This document shows, piece after piece, positions 51,352-60,085 of a stretch of 64,000 nt of DNA. The notes under the pieces are model-generated. The model was not told the DNA's origin. It saw only the letters and a list, made by a program, of their open reading frames with translations, and made no database searches. Made by a program: the position numbers and the translations under genes. Location: assembly GCA_963664835.2 (NCBI GenBank), contig CAXXUG010000020.1:248001-312000 (forward strand). Reading direction: 5' to 3'. Origin of the DNA: G963664835 sp963664835 (GTDB lineage: Bacteria > Chloroflexota > UBA6077 > FW602-bin22 > JBCLEL01). How positions within the stretch are numbered: position 1 is the first letter of the stretch; each line of letters opens with the position of its first letter.

Positions 51352-52409
51352 GTTTGGTAGATCTCGTTTGTGGCAGTGTAAGTGTATGAGGGCTCCGGAC
51401 TTCCTCCGATCGCGTATATGCGTTTGCCTAGGGCGACCGCCGCAAGTCCGGCTCGCCCGACTGCCATAGGCCGGCCCGCGCTCCAGGCATCGCTGTCGAT
51501 GTCGTAGATCTCGTTATTGGGAAATGTGCGTTGTGAATTCCCCCCACCGAGCACGTACATTCGATCGTCTACGACAGCGGCGGCGATGCTGCCCCGGGCA
51601 GCCGGCAAAGGTTTGGCAGCGCTCCATGCGTCGGCGACCGGGTCGTAGATTTCGTTAGCGTATTGATTCTGCCCCATCATTGGGCGGAGGCCACCGGCCA
51701 CTACTATCTTGTTTCGTACGGCGCCAATGCCTAAGAGTATTCGAGGAGTTGGCATGGGCGACAAAGACTCCCATTGGTCGAGCGAGATGTCGTAGGCTTC
51801 GAGGGTCGGCAGGGCCTTTGCATTCGACTCGCCACCGCCTACTACGTAAATCCGTCCATTGACCATGGCCGCGCCGGGACCCCCACGCGGAGTAGGCAGG
51901 GGTCGGAGTTCGTCCCACCTATCGGCAGAGGGATCGTAGCGCCAAGCGCCGGCCGAGGTCCGGAGGCGTTGGTTGAGGCCGCCCAATAGGTAGAGCGCGC
52001 CATCGGCGCCGACGGCCGCGGCGTGGGACAGCGGCTCGGGCAAAGGGGCCGCCGTCTGCCAGCGGTCTGTAGAAGGATCGTATGCTTCATTCTCGACGCT
52101 GACGATGTCCGGCAGCCAGCCTCCCAAGATGTGGACTCGGCCATGGACCGCCGCGCCGGCAACGAAGCCTCGGGGCGTCGACATGGGAGTTCCTTTGAAC
52201 CAGGTGTCGGGCTCGACGGTCGGCGTCGCATTCGGATCCGGCCGGTCCGTACTTCGAGCCGGCGGAATGATTCCGATTACGTCACCGTCCGTTTGGTCGA
52301 GCAAGTCGCAGCCGGCCAGGGCGGTGAGGCCGGCGGCGGAGAAACCTCGCAGGAAGGCACGCCTAGAGATCGGCTTGGGAGTCAATCTAAGGCCACTTGC
52401 CGCACTCAC
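51348..52409 (-). CDS. Kelch-repeat Tat lipoprotein 4
   Basis: 353 residues, GTG start in a four-base overlap with gene 5. The start is forced upstream because the position that is ATG in gene 3 is AAG here (TPKPISRRAF), which supports GTG-coupled starts for the whole group. Tat motif SRRAFLRGFSAAGLTAL, lipobox LAGC, six Kelch blades (HGRVHILGGW, DGALYLLGGL, NGRIYVVGGG, RNKIVVAGGL, DDRMYVLGGG, GKRIYAIGGS). Confidence 0.8.
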   Translation of the reverse strand: MSAASGLRLTPKPISRRAFLRGFSAAGLTALAGCDLLDQTDGDVIGIIPPARSTDRPDPNATPTVEPDTWFKGTPMSTPRGFVAGAAVHGRVHILGGWLPDIVSVENEAYDPSTDRWQTAAPLPEPLSHAAAVGADGALYLLGGLNQRLRTSAGAWRYDPSADRWDELRPLPTPRGGPGAAMVNGRIYVVGGGESNAKALPTLEAYDISLDQWESLSPMPTPRILLGIGAVRNKIVVAGGLRPMMGQNQYANEIYDPVADAWSAAKPLPAARGSIAAAVVDDRMYVLGGGNSQRTFPNNEIYDIDSDAWSAGRPMAVGRAGLAAVALGKRIYAIGGSPEPSYTYTATNEIYQT

Positions 52410-53434
52410 GTCTGGTAGATCTCGTTCGTGGAACTGTAGTTATTGTAGAGCTTCGTGCCGCCGCCGATTGCGTAGATGCGTCCGTCCAATGCGACTGCCG
52501 CAACGTCCACGCGGCCAACTGCCATTGGTCTGCCGGTCCTCCAGACGTCGCTATCGACGTAGTAAATCTCGTTGTTGGGAAATGTACGAAGTGGATTCCC
52601 TCCTCCCAGCACGTACATGCGATGTTCTACGACCGCGGCGGCAATACGCCGTCGGGTGGTTGGCATCGGCTCGGCGGCGCGCCATTTGTCGGCGATCGGG
52701 TCGTAGATTTCGTTAGTGCGAAGCGTTTTGCCCGTTCTTCTCGACATACCGCCAACTATCACTATCTCGTCTCGAACCACTCCTACGGCCAAGAGGGTTC
52801 GCGGAGTTGGCATGGGCGTCAATGCTTCCCATCGGTCGCTGTCGATGTCGTAGGCTTCGACCGTCGATAATTCTTGCACCGAGCGGTTAAGACCGCCAAA
52901 TACGTAAATCTTGCCGGCCATAACGGCTGCCCTCAACCCACCTCGTTTGGTTGGCAGGGGCCAGAGTTGGTCCCAGGAGTCGCTAATAGGGTCGTAGCGC
53001 CAGGCGCCGGCCGACGCGCGAGGATATCCCTGGAATCCACCGACGAGGTATATCGCTCCGTCGGCGCCGACCGCTGCGCTCTGGTAGAGTGGCTGGGGCA
53101 ATGGGGCCGCCTCTTGCCAGCGATCTGTGTGGGGATCGTAGGCTTCGTTGGCGTTACTGGGGCCCTCCGGCGTCCAGCCGCCCAAGACGTAGATCCGGCC
53201 GTGGGCAGCCGCGCCGGCACTTTGTGTTCGGGGTGTCGGCATGGGTGCTCCCATCCGCCAGGTGTCTGGTTCGGCGGTAGGCGTGGAATTCGGATCCGGC
53301 TCGTCCGTAGTTCGAGCCGGCGGAATGATGCCGATGCCTTCCCCGTCCGCCGGGTCCAGCAAGTCGCAGCCGGCCAGTGTGGCGATGCCGGCGGCGGAGA
53401 ATCCCTTTACGAAGGCGCGCCTGGAAATTGTCAT
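52406..53434 (-). CDS. Kelch-repeat Tat lipoprotein 5, first gene of the overlapped run
   Basis: 342 residues from ATG 53434. Tat motif SRRAFVKGFSAAGIATL, lipobox LAGC, PADGEGIGIIPPARTTD spacer shared by all five, then six Kelch blades. The C-terminal two thirds are almost the same as gene 3. It starts the four-gene run 53434-49217, in which each stop overlaps the next start by four bases, so they should be co-translated. No clear promoter hexamers in the 90 bp upstream. Confidence 0.8.
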   Translation of the reverse strand: MTISRRAFVKGFSAAGIATLAGCDLLDPADGEGIGIIPPARTTDEPDPNSTPTAEPDTWRMGAPMPTPRTQSAGAAAHGRIYVLGGWTPEGPSNANEAYDPHTDRWQEAAPLPQPLYQSAAVGADGAIYLVGGFQGYPRASAGAWRYDPISDSWDQLWPLPTKRGGLRAAVMAGKIYVFGGLNRSVQELSTVEAYDIDSDRWEALTPMPTPRTLLAVGVVRDEIVIVGGMSRRTGKTLRTNEIYDPIADKWRAAEPMPTTRRRIAAAVVEHRMYVLGGGNPLRTFPNNEIYYVDSDVWRTGRPMAVGRVDVAAVALDGRIYAIGGGTKLYNNYSSTNEIYQT

Positions 53435-53605
53435 GGGAGATTTTCTCGGTCCAAATCGAGTGTTTGACCATGTCTAGCCGGAGATGGAGCTTGCGGGCGA
53501 ATGGACGACTTGACATAGAAGTATACAAGAGTCCGTTCCGGCGATGAGGCAACTGGTCGAATTGTGGAGGTCTCCGTCGATCGCGGCAGACGATCCGAGA
53601 ATATT

Positions 53606-53633
53606 TTGCCATTTTCGGAACTGTGGTTATACT
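53606..53633 (+). promoter_or_regulatory. Putative promoter of the ferredoxin gene
   Basis: TTGCCA (53606-53611), 16 bp, TATACT (53628-53633), about 100 bp before the ATG. Confidence 0.5.
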
Positions 53634-53733
53634 AAGAACGCAAAACGCTGACAATAGAGACAGGCGCTTGGGTTTTTCTACATTACCCCGCCTGCCTGAG
53701 ACGAGACCAATTGGAATGTAGGGGGTTGCCGCA

Positions 53734-53979
53734 ATGACTTACATAATCACTGAGCCTTGCATTGGCGTCAAGGATGCCTCTTGCGTGGATGTGTGCCCGG
53801 TGGATTGCATCCATACGACGGATGAAGATCCCATGTACTATATCGACCCTGATGAGTGCATAGACTGTGGCGCCTGCGAGCCGGCCTGCCCGGTAACCGC
53901 GATTTTCCCGGAAGACGCTGTTCCCGAGGACCAGGAGAAGTACATCCCTATAAACTACGACTGGTTCAAGGATCGATAG
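53734..53979 (+). CDS. fdxA: Seven-iron [3Fe-4S][4Fe-4S] ferredoxin
   Basis: 81 residues. YIITEPCIGVKDASCVDVCP holds the C-x7-C-x3-CP pattern of a [3Fe-4S] site, and DECIDCGACEPACPV the CxxCxxCxxxCP of a [4Fe-4S] site, as in FdxA ferredoxins. The DEDPMYYIDPDEC stretch between is also typical. Soluble electron carrier; partner enzymes are not adjacent. ATG start after a G-rich AGGGGG. Confidence 0.95.
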   Translation: MTYIITEPCIGVKDASCVDVCPVDCIHTTDEDPMYYIDPDECIDCGACEPACPVTAIFPEDAVPEDQEKYIPINYDWFKDR

Positions 53980-54198
53980 GGAGTCACCTCCGGCGGTCCG
54001 TTCCTTGCGCATAGGGCCCGTCTAACTCGCGGGTTGAGTTCCCCGGCCCTTCAGTTCGGTGACGCATTCTCTCAAAGCGGCTCTTGCTTCGCGTTGTGCT
54101 GCGCGCGGTGATTAGCGCCAGGGCTGGCGCGAAAATGCCGGCCCGATTTTTGAAGGCGTGTTCGCTGTCGGGATTGTTTCTAAGTGCCGGAGTTTCCT

Positions 54199-54903
54199 CT
54201 AGTAGCTCTGGCCTGGCTCCAAGTCGACCACTTCGACGCCCTCCTGGTCTTGGACTAGCTCACGCAGCTTCGCCGGCGTGCCGGTGAGGACCGGGAACGT
54301 GCCCCAATGGCCTGGGATGATGGTTTTTGCTCCGAGCAGCCGGCAGGCGACGGCGGCTTCCCTCGGGGACATCGTGTAAAGGTCGCCGATCGGTAGGATC
54401 GCGATCTCCGGTTGGTAGAGCTCGGCGATCAGCTTCATGTCGCCGAACAGGTTGGTGTCGCCGGCGTGATAGATTGCCGGCCCGTTTTCAGGTGTGATTA
54501 CGAAGCCTACCGCCTCTCCTCCATAGACGGTCGTGCCGTTGTCGTCGATACCGCCGCTGTGGTCGGCGTAGACCATCGTGACGCTCACGTCGGCGAAAAC
54601 CTGGGTGCCGCCCTTATTCATTCCCTGGACGTTTTCCACGCCTTTGCTTCCGAGCCAGGCCGCCATCTCGTGAACGCAGATGACCGTCGGCTTCGCTCGC
54701 TCGGCGATCTCAACGACATCATTGATGTGGTCGAAATGACCATGTGTGACAAGCAACAGGTCGATGTCGCTCAGGCCCTTCAGGTCCTCGGGGCAGGCGG
54801 GGTTGGTCATCACCCATCCATCGACCAGTATCTTCGTGCCGGCGCCGGTTTGGATGTAGAAGGTGCCGTGGCCCAGCCAAGTGATTGAAACGTCTTTGCT
54901 CAT
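54199..54903 (-). CDS. UPF0173 metallo-beta-lactamase-fold hydrolase
   Basis: 234 residues. ITWLGHGTFYIQTGAGTKILVD, the metal motif LLVTHGHFDHINDVVEIA (HxHxDH), AIYHAGDTNLFGDMKLIAEL and KTIIPGHWGTFPVL match the UPF0173 group of metal-dependent hydrolases. Substrate unknown. ATG start preceded by GGAAGAG. Monocistronic. Confidence 0.9.
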   Translation of the reverse strand: MSKDVSITWLGHGTFYIQTGAGTKILVDGWVMTNPACPEDLKGLSDIDLLLVTHGHFDHINDVVEIAERAKPTVICVHEMAAWLGSKGVENVQGMNKGGTQVFADVSVTMVYADHSGGIDDNGTTVYGGEAVGFVITPENGPAIYHAGDTNLFGDMKLIAELYQPEIAILPIGDLYTMSPREAAVACRLLGAKTIIPGHWGTFPVLTGTPAKLRELVQDQEGVEVVDLEPGQSY

Positions 54904-55059
54904 TTCTCTTCCTCCAGCGAAAGCAGGTGCAGGTCTGCCGGCATGCTACCAGTTGGGGAGGGCTTTGTGTCTGCGGAAGGGTACAGGGATTTGATGCTGC
55001 CTGAGACTTGCGCCGGAAGGGCCGAAGGCCTGGTGAAGGTGACACAGGGGGATGAAAAT

Positions 55060-55695
55060 TGAACGGTTCCGGGCCAATTAAGCGCGCGAAGGTGCAGCTC
55101 CCCACGCTGGGAACAAGCCCCTCGCCTCGCGTAGTCTTCGACCGCGCTACATTTTCCCCTCCCCGCCCCTCCTGGATTCCGGCCTGCGCCGGACTGACCA
55201 TTCTGGAGTGCAGGAACAGTCATTTTCGTACCAATCGCTCATCCCGGCTTGCGCCGGCACACCAAGGAATGAAAAATGGCGATGCGAGTTGGGGGAGGTG
55301 TTCGTGTGTCATTCACGCCACACGCCTCCCCAGGCAGGGGACAAGCCCCTGCCCTACAGGGTTCTCACACGATTATCCGCGGTCGCTGTTATTCATTGAG
55401 TCGTTGGTCACGCAAGTTGGCGCCAGAAATCCATTTTCGTACCAATCGCTCATCCCGGCTTGCGCCGGCACACCAAGGTATGAAAATCGGGGCACCGGTT
55501 GACGAGTCTTCTCTAAGATGGCTCGGGATCAGGGTTGGTTGCCGGACCACCGGGAGCGGGGGACAAGCCCCCACCCCTCTGGACTCCGGCTTTCGCCGGA
55601 GTGACCGTTGGGAGGCCAAGTAGACGAGTGCGGGAGCGGTCGAATGCGGGCACTCTCGGGCCGCGTAACGTCATTTTCGTACCAAGACTAGATAA
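55060..55695 (+). repeat. Dispersed repeats: two module A, three module B copies, one 174-bp-type unit
   Basis: Module A at 55222-55278 and 55433-55488, both with CATTTTCGTACCAATCGCTC and hairpin CCCGGCTTGCGCCGG. Between them, 55270-55360 resembles a unit of the 22.8 kb array ('gaaaaatggcgatgcgag', 'caggggacaagcccctgcc'). B2 hairpins at 55167 and 55575. A terminal 'cgtaacgtcattttcgtac' lies near 55664. The rest of 54904-55835 shows no gene. Confidence 0.8.
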
Positions 55696-55778
55696 TCTGC
55701 GGTCTTTCTCAGAGAGGTGAGACGGGCTACGAGGCAACTTGATTCGACTTCCGCATGAATCTACCGTAAATGGTAACG

Positions 55779-55801
55779 TATATTGTAATGCCAACAATAT
55801 A
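55779..55801 (+). promoter_or_regulatory. Palindromic operator candidate upstream of the orphan Phd gene
   Basis: TATATTGT (55779-55786) and ACAATATA (55794-55801) form a perfect 8-bp inverted repeat with a seven-base spacer, 35 bp before the start codon in a very AT-rich patch. Phd-type antitoxins autoregulate through such sites. Confidence 0.5.
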
Positions 55802-55835
55802 TATACGGTAATGCAGAGGTTACGCGAGGTGAAAA

Positions 55836-56120
55836 TTGACCGAGATCCTTAGAAATAAGTTCGTCGGAATGCATGAGTTGCGCAAGAACCTCAGCCAGTT
55901 GCTTGACGCCCTCGAAGCGGAGGGTCGAGAGATAGTAGTCACTCGTCAAGGGAAGCCGGCGGCGGTAATCGTCGATCTTGAAAAGTACTTGGAAATGCAA
56001 GGGGCGCTCAGGGAGTTCTCCGATCCGATGTACCTAGAGAGCTTGCTCGAAGCCCGAAGAGAAATTCGCGAGGGCAAGGGAATCGTCGCGGACGAGGTCT
56101 TTAAGCAAAAAGGGCTCTGA
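55836..56120 (+). CDS. Orphan Phd/YefM-family antitoxin
   Basis: 94 residues. VGMHELRKNLSQLLDALEAEGREIVVTRQGKPAAVIVDLEKYLEM is the Phd_YefM DNA-binding domain, followed by a toxin-binding helical tail (YLESLLEARREIREGK). TTG start with GCGAGGTG upstream. No RelE or PIN gene follows: the next gene is the histone-deacetylase-like gene on the opposite strand, overlapping its end by 20 bases. Confidence 0.8.
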   Translation: MTEILRNKFVGMHELRKNLSQLLDALEAEGREIVVTRQGKPAAVIVDLEKYLEMQGALREFSDPMYLESLLEARREIREGKGIVADEVFKQKGL

Positions 56121-57222
56121 ATGTTTGAAACTGGTTTGTTTCAGAGTTGGTCAAGGCGTCGAGGCGAGGATCGTCGTCGGAGAAGAAGCCGGCTAGCGTG
56201 CCAAGAAACAGGGCCCAACAGCGTGCGACTGTCTCCGGCCGGTAGCCTCCGCCGGCCACGGCGACCAGCCGGCCGGCGCACAGTTCCTCGGCCAATGAGC
56301 CCAAGCGCTGGGCGATGTGCCTATAGGTGATGGTTTCGAGGCCGAGCCGGACCATTGGATCGTCGCGGTGGCTGTCGGCGCCGACTTGAACGAAGATGAG
56401 CTCCGGCCGGTAGCGGCGAATCCTGGGCAGAGCGACGGTGTCGAGAAGTTCAAGGTACTCGGCCGGCCCGGCACCGCGCGCTAGGGGCAGGTTCAGCGTA
56501 TAGTCCGCGCCGGCGCCGTGGCCCGTTTCACTGGCCGAGCCTGTGCGGGGATAGAAGCGGCCACCGTAGCGGTGCAGGGACACATACAGGATCGGTTCCT
56601 GGTAGAAAAGCTCCTGGGTGCCGTCACCGTGATGGCCGTCCAGATCCAGCACGGCGATCCTTCGCAAACCGTACTCGCGCTGGAGGAGCCGGATGGCGAT
56701 CGCCACGTCGTTGAACGGGCAGAAGCCGGCCGCTCGGTCAACGTGGGCGTGATGGAGGCCGCCGCCGGCGTTGAACGCGTACCGCGCCTCGCCATCGGCG
56801 ACGAGGCAGGCGGCGAGGGTGGTACCTCCGACGGCGACCAGTGCGCGATCGAGGACGCCCCGGTAGGCGGGAGTGTCCCCGTAATCGAGGAAGCCCTCGC
56901 CGGCCGCATCCAGGGTCTTAATCCTGGTCAAGAGGGCCGGTGTGTGGACGGTGAGGATATCAGCGTCGGTGGCCGGCTCTGGTCTGATGAGCCGCAGCGC
57001 GTCGGCAAACATGCCCAACTCCCCAAGCAAGGCGCGCGCCATTCGGTACCGGCGCCAGGAGTCCTCGAGCCGTGAGAAGCCCCGTCCGTCGTAGAGCTCG
57101 TGATAGACGAAGGCGACTGGCGGGTTCAACTGGTTGGGCGAGGTGGCATAGTTGACGCTGCTTGGAGGCCAGACTCTACTTGAACAGGTGACGGTGGCGG
57201 CCTCACCGGGGTTTTGCTCCAT
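56101..57222 (-). CDS. Histone deacetylase/acetoin-utilisation (AcuC)-family deacetylase
   Basis: Up to 373 residues from 57222; the family-like region begins near AFVYHELYDGRG, so a start at GTG 57156 is possible. The zinc enzyme signature is complete: GGGLHHAHVDRAAGFC (His-His pair), VLDLDGHHGDGTQELF (Asp, His ligands), VQVGADSHRDDPM (third Asp) and VAGGGYRPE (Tyr region). Bacterial members deacetylate proteins or small molecules such as acetylpolyamines. It overlaps the upstream hydrolase gene by 20 bases, suggesting a two-gene operon. Confidence 0.9.
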   Translation of the reverse strand: MEQNPGEAATVTCSSRVWPPSSVNYATSPNQLNPPVAFVYHELYDGRGFSRLEDSWRRYRMARALLGELGMFADALRLIRPEPATDADILTVHTPALLTRIKTLDAAGEGFLDYGDTPAYRGVLDRALVAVGGTTLAACLVADGEARYAFNAGGGLHHAHVDRAAGFCPFNDVAIAIRLLQREYGLRRIAVLDLDGHHGDGTQELFYQEPILYVSLHRYGGRFYPRTGSASETGHGAGADYTLNLPLARGAGPAEYLELLDTVALPRIRRYRPELIFVQVGADSHRDDPMVRLGLETITYRHIAQRLGSLAEELCAGRLVAVAGGGYRPETVARCWALFLGTLAGFFSDDDPRLDALTNSETNQFQTFRALFA

Positions 57223-58114
57223 CCAGCCTGGCCTTGAAATACATCGTTAGTTTTTCGAGGTACTCTTCCGGATGCTGCTCAAAGGATCCCGAGTGGTCAG
57301 CGCCTGGGACCAACCAAAGAATGCTATCTGGATGGGCAGCCCGATGCACCCTCTCGCTGTGCTCATGTGGGATGCGCGTATCGGCGGTCCCATGAATCAG
57401 CAGGATTGGGTACTGAAGCCGATCCACTACCTGGTCGGGAACCAGGATGCTAATGTCAATGCCGTATAGCAGGTTAGCCATGAGCGTGCTGCCCGGAACA
57501 AAGACGGTCGCCAGACTGCCCGGGATGTTCATTTTGCGGGCAACCTCGCCGGCGACCAGGTCAGGTACGCTCGCGTAGGTGCCATCAATGGCGAGTGCTC
57601 TGATCGCCGGCTCATCGACCAGTGCCATCACCGAAGTGCCGGCTCCCATCGATCTTCCCCAGACGCCTATCTTGTCCGCGGAAGTGCCGCGGCTCACCAA
57701 GAAGTCGAAGGCGCCCAGCACGTCATTCCGTTCGAAGAAACCACCGGAGGTGCGATTTCCGCCGGACTCCCCATGGCCCCGCAGGTCGAACATCAGGATG
57801 GTGAAACCCCGGTCTACCAACATGGCGGCAAGCTCCAACGCCCTGGCGCCGGAGCGGACAGAGTTTAGCCCGTGGACAAAGATTATTGTTGGCGACTGGC
57901 CGTCTCCGGCTAAGTACCAGCCGGCGAGGGTCACGTCCCCGGTCCGCGATGGGAACTCGACGTCTTCGAACTGCAGCCCGTGCTCGGAAGGATGGTCTTC
58001 CTGGGCAATGCGTTCGGCCTCAGTGACGCCCGTGGCGATTATGTAAGATAGTCCCCCATAGACCGCAACCAACACGATGGCGATCAGTATGACCCACCTG
58101 AGTCCAACTCTCAT
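57203..58114 (-). CDS. Membrane-anchored alpha/beta hydrolase
   Basis: 303 residues. One N-terminal helix (WVILIAIVLVAVYGGLSYII), then the alpha/beta fold: oxyanion IIFVHGLNSVRSG, nucleophile GVWGRSMGAGTSVMA (Ser in G-x-S-x-G), acid in LIHGTADTRIP, His in GADHSGSFEQHP. It resembles the BAAT/YfhR-type serine hydrolases; probably an esterase or lipase facing the periplasm. ATG start. First gene of the pair with the deacetylase. Confidence 0.85.
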   Translation of the reverse strand: MRVGLRWVILIAIVLVAVYGGLSYIIATGVTEAERIAQEDHPSEHGLQFEDVEFPSRTGDVTLAGWYLAGDGQSPTIIFVHGLNSVRSGARALELAAMLVDRGFTILMFDLRGHGESGGNRTSGGFFERNDVLGAFDFLVSRGTSADKIGVWGRSMGAGTSVMALVDEPAIRALAIDGTYASVPDLVAGEVARKMNIPGSLATVFVPGSTLMANLLYGIDISILVPDQVVDRLQYPILLIHGTADTRIPHEHSERVHRAAHPDSILWLVPGADHSGSFEQHPEEYLEKLTMYFKARLDGAKPR

Positions 58115-58299
58115 AGCACTTCACCGACCAATTGCTTGTCCTAGCTTGGGGCGGAGAGATCAGCGTTGCTGTCTCGATCGTCGACACGGCGAGGACCCTC
58201 GATTTGGTGAAGGCCGCCAGACTGCCGGCGAACCTTACACTTCACGAACGGTTCTCGGGTGCATTCTAGCTTTGCAACCAATCCAACGGCAAAGTGCAA

Positions 58300-58645
58300 G
58301 CTGTCACTACAAATGGCTCATGCCGGCCTGCGGCGGGCACACCAAGGTATTAAGAGCCGGAGTTGTGGCTTGGTACAGAGAGTTTACCCGGTGGATTCCG
58401 CCGGCCCCTGCCCTGACCCCAGCGGGGGACAAGCCCCTCGCCTCGCGTGGTCTTCGACCGCGCTACATTTTCCCAACCCACTCCTCTGGATTGGGGCTTT
58501 CGCCGGATGACGAATGTGGGGCCGGATTAACGATAGCTGCGGGGTCGGCCGCCTGTCACGCCCCGAGCGGGTGACTAGCCCCCGCGCTACATTACCCATC
58601 CCCGTATCCCCTCTGGATTCCGGCCTGCGCCGGAGTATCTGTGTT
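58300..58645 (+). repeat. Dispersed repeat copy interrupted by IS110 copy B
   Basis: Module A core 'atgccggcctgcggcgggcacaccaaggtatt' at 58320, B1 'cagcgggggacaagcccctcgcctcgcg' at 58420 with 'accgcgctacattttcc', a degraded B1 at 58560, and a B2 hairpin ATTCCGGC-CTGC-GCCGGAG at 58617-58636 followed by TATCTGTGTTG. The same words continue uninterrupted at 18148-18186, so the IS entered right after TGTGTTG. Confidence 0.75.
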
Positions 58646-58660
58646 GGATGTAAAGGGTTT

Positions 58661-59626
58661 TCAGGTGCCCGGGGCGTATTCCTCCGTCCAAGGTGTGCCC
58701 CGTTGTGCTACCGAGTGCAGCTGCAACAGCAGCTTGCGCATCACCGCCACCAATGCCACCTTCCCCGGCTTCCCCCGCTTGCGCAGCTGCTGGTGAAACC
58801 TCCCCAGGCTGCTGTCCCGCCGCCTTACTGCACTCATCGCTGCCATGTACAACGCCCGTCTCACCGCCCCTCGCCCTCCCTGGATCGCTCTATATCCCCT
58901 CTGCCGGCCGCTGTCCCGCGACCAGGGCGCAAGTCCCACCAGTGACGTCACTCTCCTGCCTTCCCCTTGACCCAATTCCGGCAATTCAGCCACCAGCGTC
59001 GCCGCCGTCAGTTGCCCGACTCCACGCACACTCTGGTACAGCTTCGCCCGCTCCGACAAGGCACTGCTGCTTTTCAATGCCCTCTCGTACTCCCTGTCCA
59101 TCCGCTTTATTGCCTTGTCCAGATACTCTATGTGCTCTTCGATACTCTCTCGTACCCCTGGGCTCACCGGCTTGTCCAGCCGATTCAGTTCCTGGACCTT
59201 CTGGCTCACCAACTGTCGCCGGCGCCTCAGTTTCTCCCGTATTTCCTCCCTTTCCGGGCTATCCTCTATCTCCCCTTCCTCCCTTTCGCTGAATACCTCG
59301 CCGTACCTCCTCAGCACCTTCGCGTCCACTCCGTCCGTCTTGGCCTGTTTGCCCCACGCTCGTGCCAATCCCCGCACCTTGTTCGGGTGCACCCGTCGCG
59401 TCTTTATCCCTTTCTCTCTCAGCCTTCGTCCCACCTCCAGCTCGTACCCGCCGGTGGGCTCGTACACCGCCTGGTTAACTCCATGGCGTGCCAGCCATTT
59501 CACCAGCGCCCCGATCCCCTTCTCGTTGTTGAAAAATCGTCGCGCAGGGCCGGCCTCCACCCACACTTCCAGTCCGGCTTTACTCACATCGATGCCGGCT
59601 ACCCTTTTGTTGTGTTGCTCTTCCAT
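58661..59626 (-). CDS. IS110-family transposase, second type
   Basis: 321 residues from ATG 59626 (AAGGGA eight bases upstream). DEDD domain: VAGIDVSKAGLEVWVEAG, VYEPTGGYELEVGRRL, KTDGVDAKVLRRYGEVF. C-terminal Tnp20-like part: SVRGVGQLTAATLVAELPELG and TSLVGLAPWSRDSGRQRGYR. It differs clearly from copy A (shorter, low similarity), so the two elements are unrelated insertions. It appears intact. Confidence 0.9.
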   Translation of the reverse strand: MEEQHNKRVAGIDVSKAGLEVWVEAGPARRFFNNEKGIGALVKWLARHGVNQAVYEPTGGYELEVGRRLREKGIKTRRVHPNKVRGLARAWGKQAKTDGVDAKVLRRYGEVFSEREEGEIEDSPEREEIREKLRRRRQLVSQKVQELNRLDKPVSPGVRESIEEHIEYLDKAIKRMDREYERALKSSSALSERAKLYQSVRGVGQLTAATLVAELPELGQGEGRRVTSLVGLAPWSRDSGRQRGYRAIQGGRGAVRRALYMAAMSAVRRRDSSLGRFHQQLRKRGKPGKVALVAVMRKLLLQLHSVAQRGTPWTEEYAPGT

Positions 59627-59724
59627 TGAGTTGTCCCTTTCCTCTATGATTGAACTTGCCGGCCTCCACACTTGCAAATGCGGGCCATTACGCCCCGGTA
59701 TCTGTTCGGAGGATCCGGTATTGA

Positions 59725-59804
59725 GGTGAGGGGTGTCCTACTCCGGCCCGGCGCCACCGTGCAACTGCCCGGCCCGCCAAATGACTAGCGACACCTCCCT
59801 CACC
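59725..59804 (-). ncRNA. Candidate bridge RNA segment of IS110 copy B
   Basis: In the non-coding region upstream of the transposase start, GGTGAGGGGTGT (59725-59736) pairs with ACACCTCCCTCACC (59791-59804) over 12 base pairs with one two-base bulge, enclosing a 54-base loop. A long stem at this position fits a structured element RNA. Ends and guide loops are undetermined. Confidence 0.4.
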
Positions 59805-59972
59805 CATACCCCACAATTTGGCCCCATTTGTGAGGCATTCTCAACATACAAATGACAAAAGTGGGGCGAATTGGCGACCGCGTGAGCGGTGGTAAGCGGC
59901 GACTCTAGGGGTCGCGTAACGTCATTCTCGTACCAGGCCCTATCGGGTTAAAGCACACGGTGATCGAGATGA

Positions 59973-60001
59973 TTGACATGGTTTGTATGCGCCGATACGA
60001 T
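59973..60001 (+). promoter_or_regulatory. Promoter of PhyH copy 1
   Basis: TTGACA (59973-59978), 17 bp, TACGAT (59996-60001). Preserved in the second copy although the spacer bases differ, which suggests selection on the hexamers. Confidence 0.6.
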
Positions 60002-60085
60002 TGGCGCCGTCGGAAAAGAGAGGTTGTTTAGCGGCCGCGGCCAGGACGAGCGAAGCGCGTAAGTAGGCTTAAGCGAGGAGGGATT

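Larger units (their letters stand above)
58646..59850 (-). mobile_element. IS110-family insertion sequence (copy B) inserted in a dispersed repeat
   Basis: About 1.2 kb: only about 15 bp separate the transposase stop from the left boundary, while about 220 bp of non-coding sequence precede the start codon. Left flank is repeat module B2. Right flank (AAATGACAAAAGTGGGGCG, about 59850) resembles the sequence expected after that hairpin (AATGACGAAGTGGGG). Boundaries are inferred from repeat comparison, not from terminal repeats. Confidence 0.65.

Noticed and set aside
49302..53467. Plus-strand frames opposite the Kelch genes
   Set aside because: They recur at the same places in each paralogue because the sense genes are paralogous, not because of independent coding.
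54115..54130. GCGCCA-GGGC-TGGCGC hairpin as a terminator
   Set aside because: A good hairpin but with no T-tract on either strand, so termination is not supported.
58967..59729. Plus-strand frames of 200-220 codons opposite the second transposase
   Set aside because: They mirror the transposase in antisense frames and have no family features.
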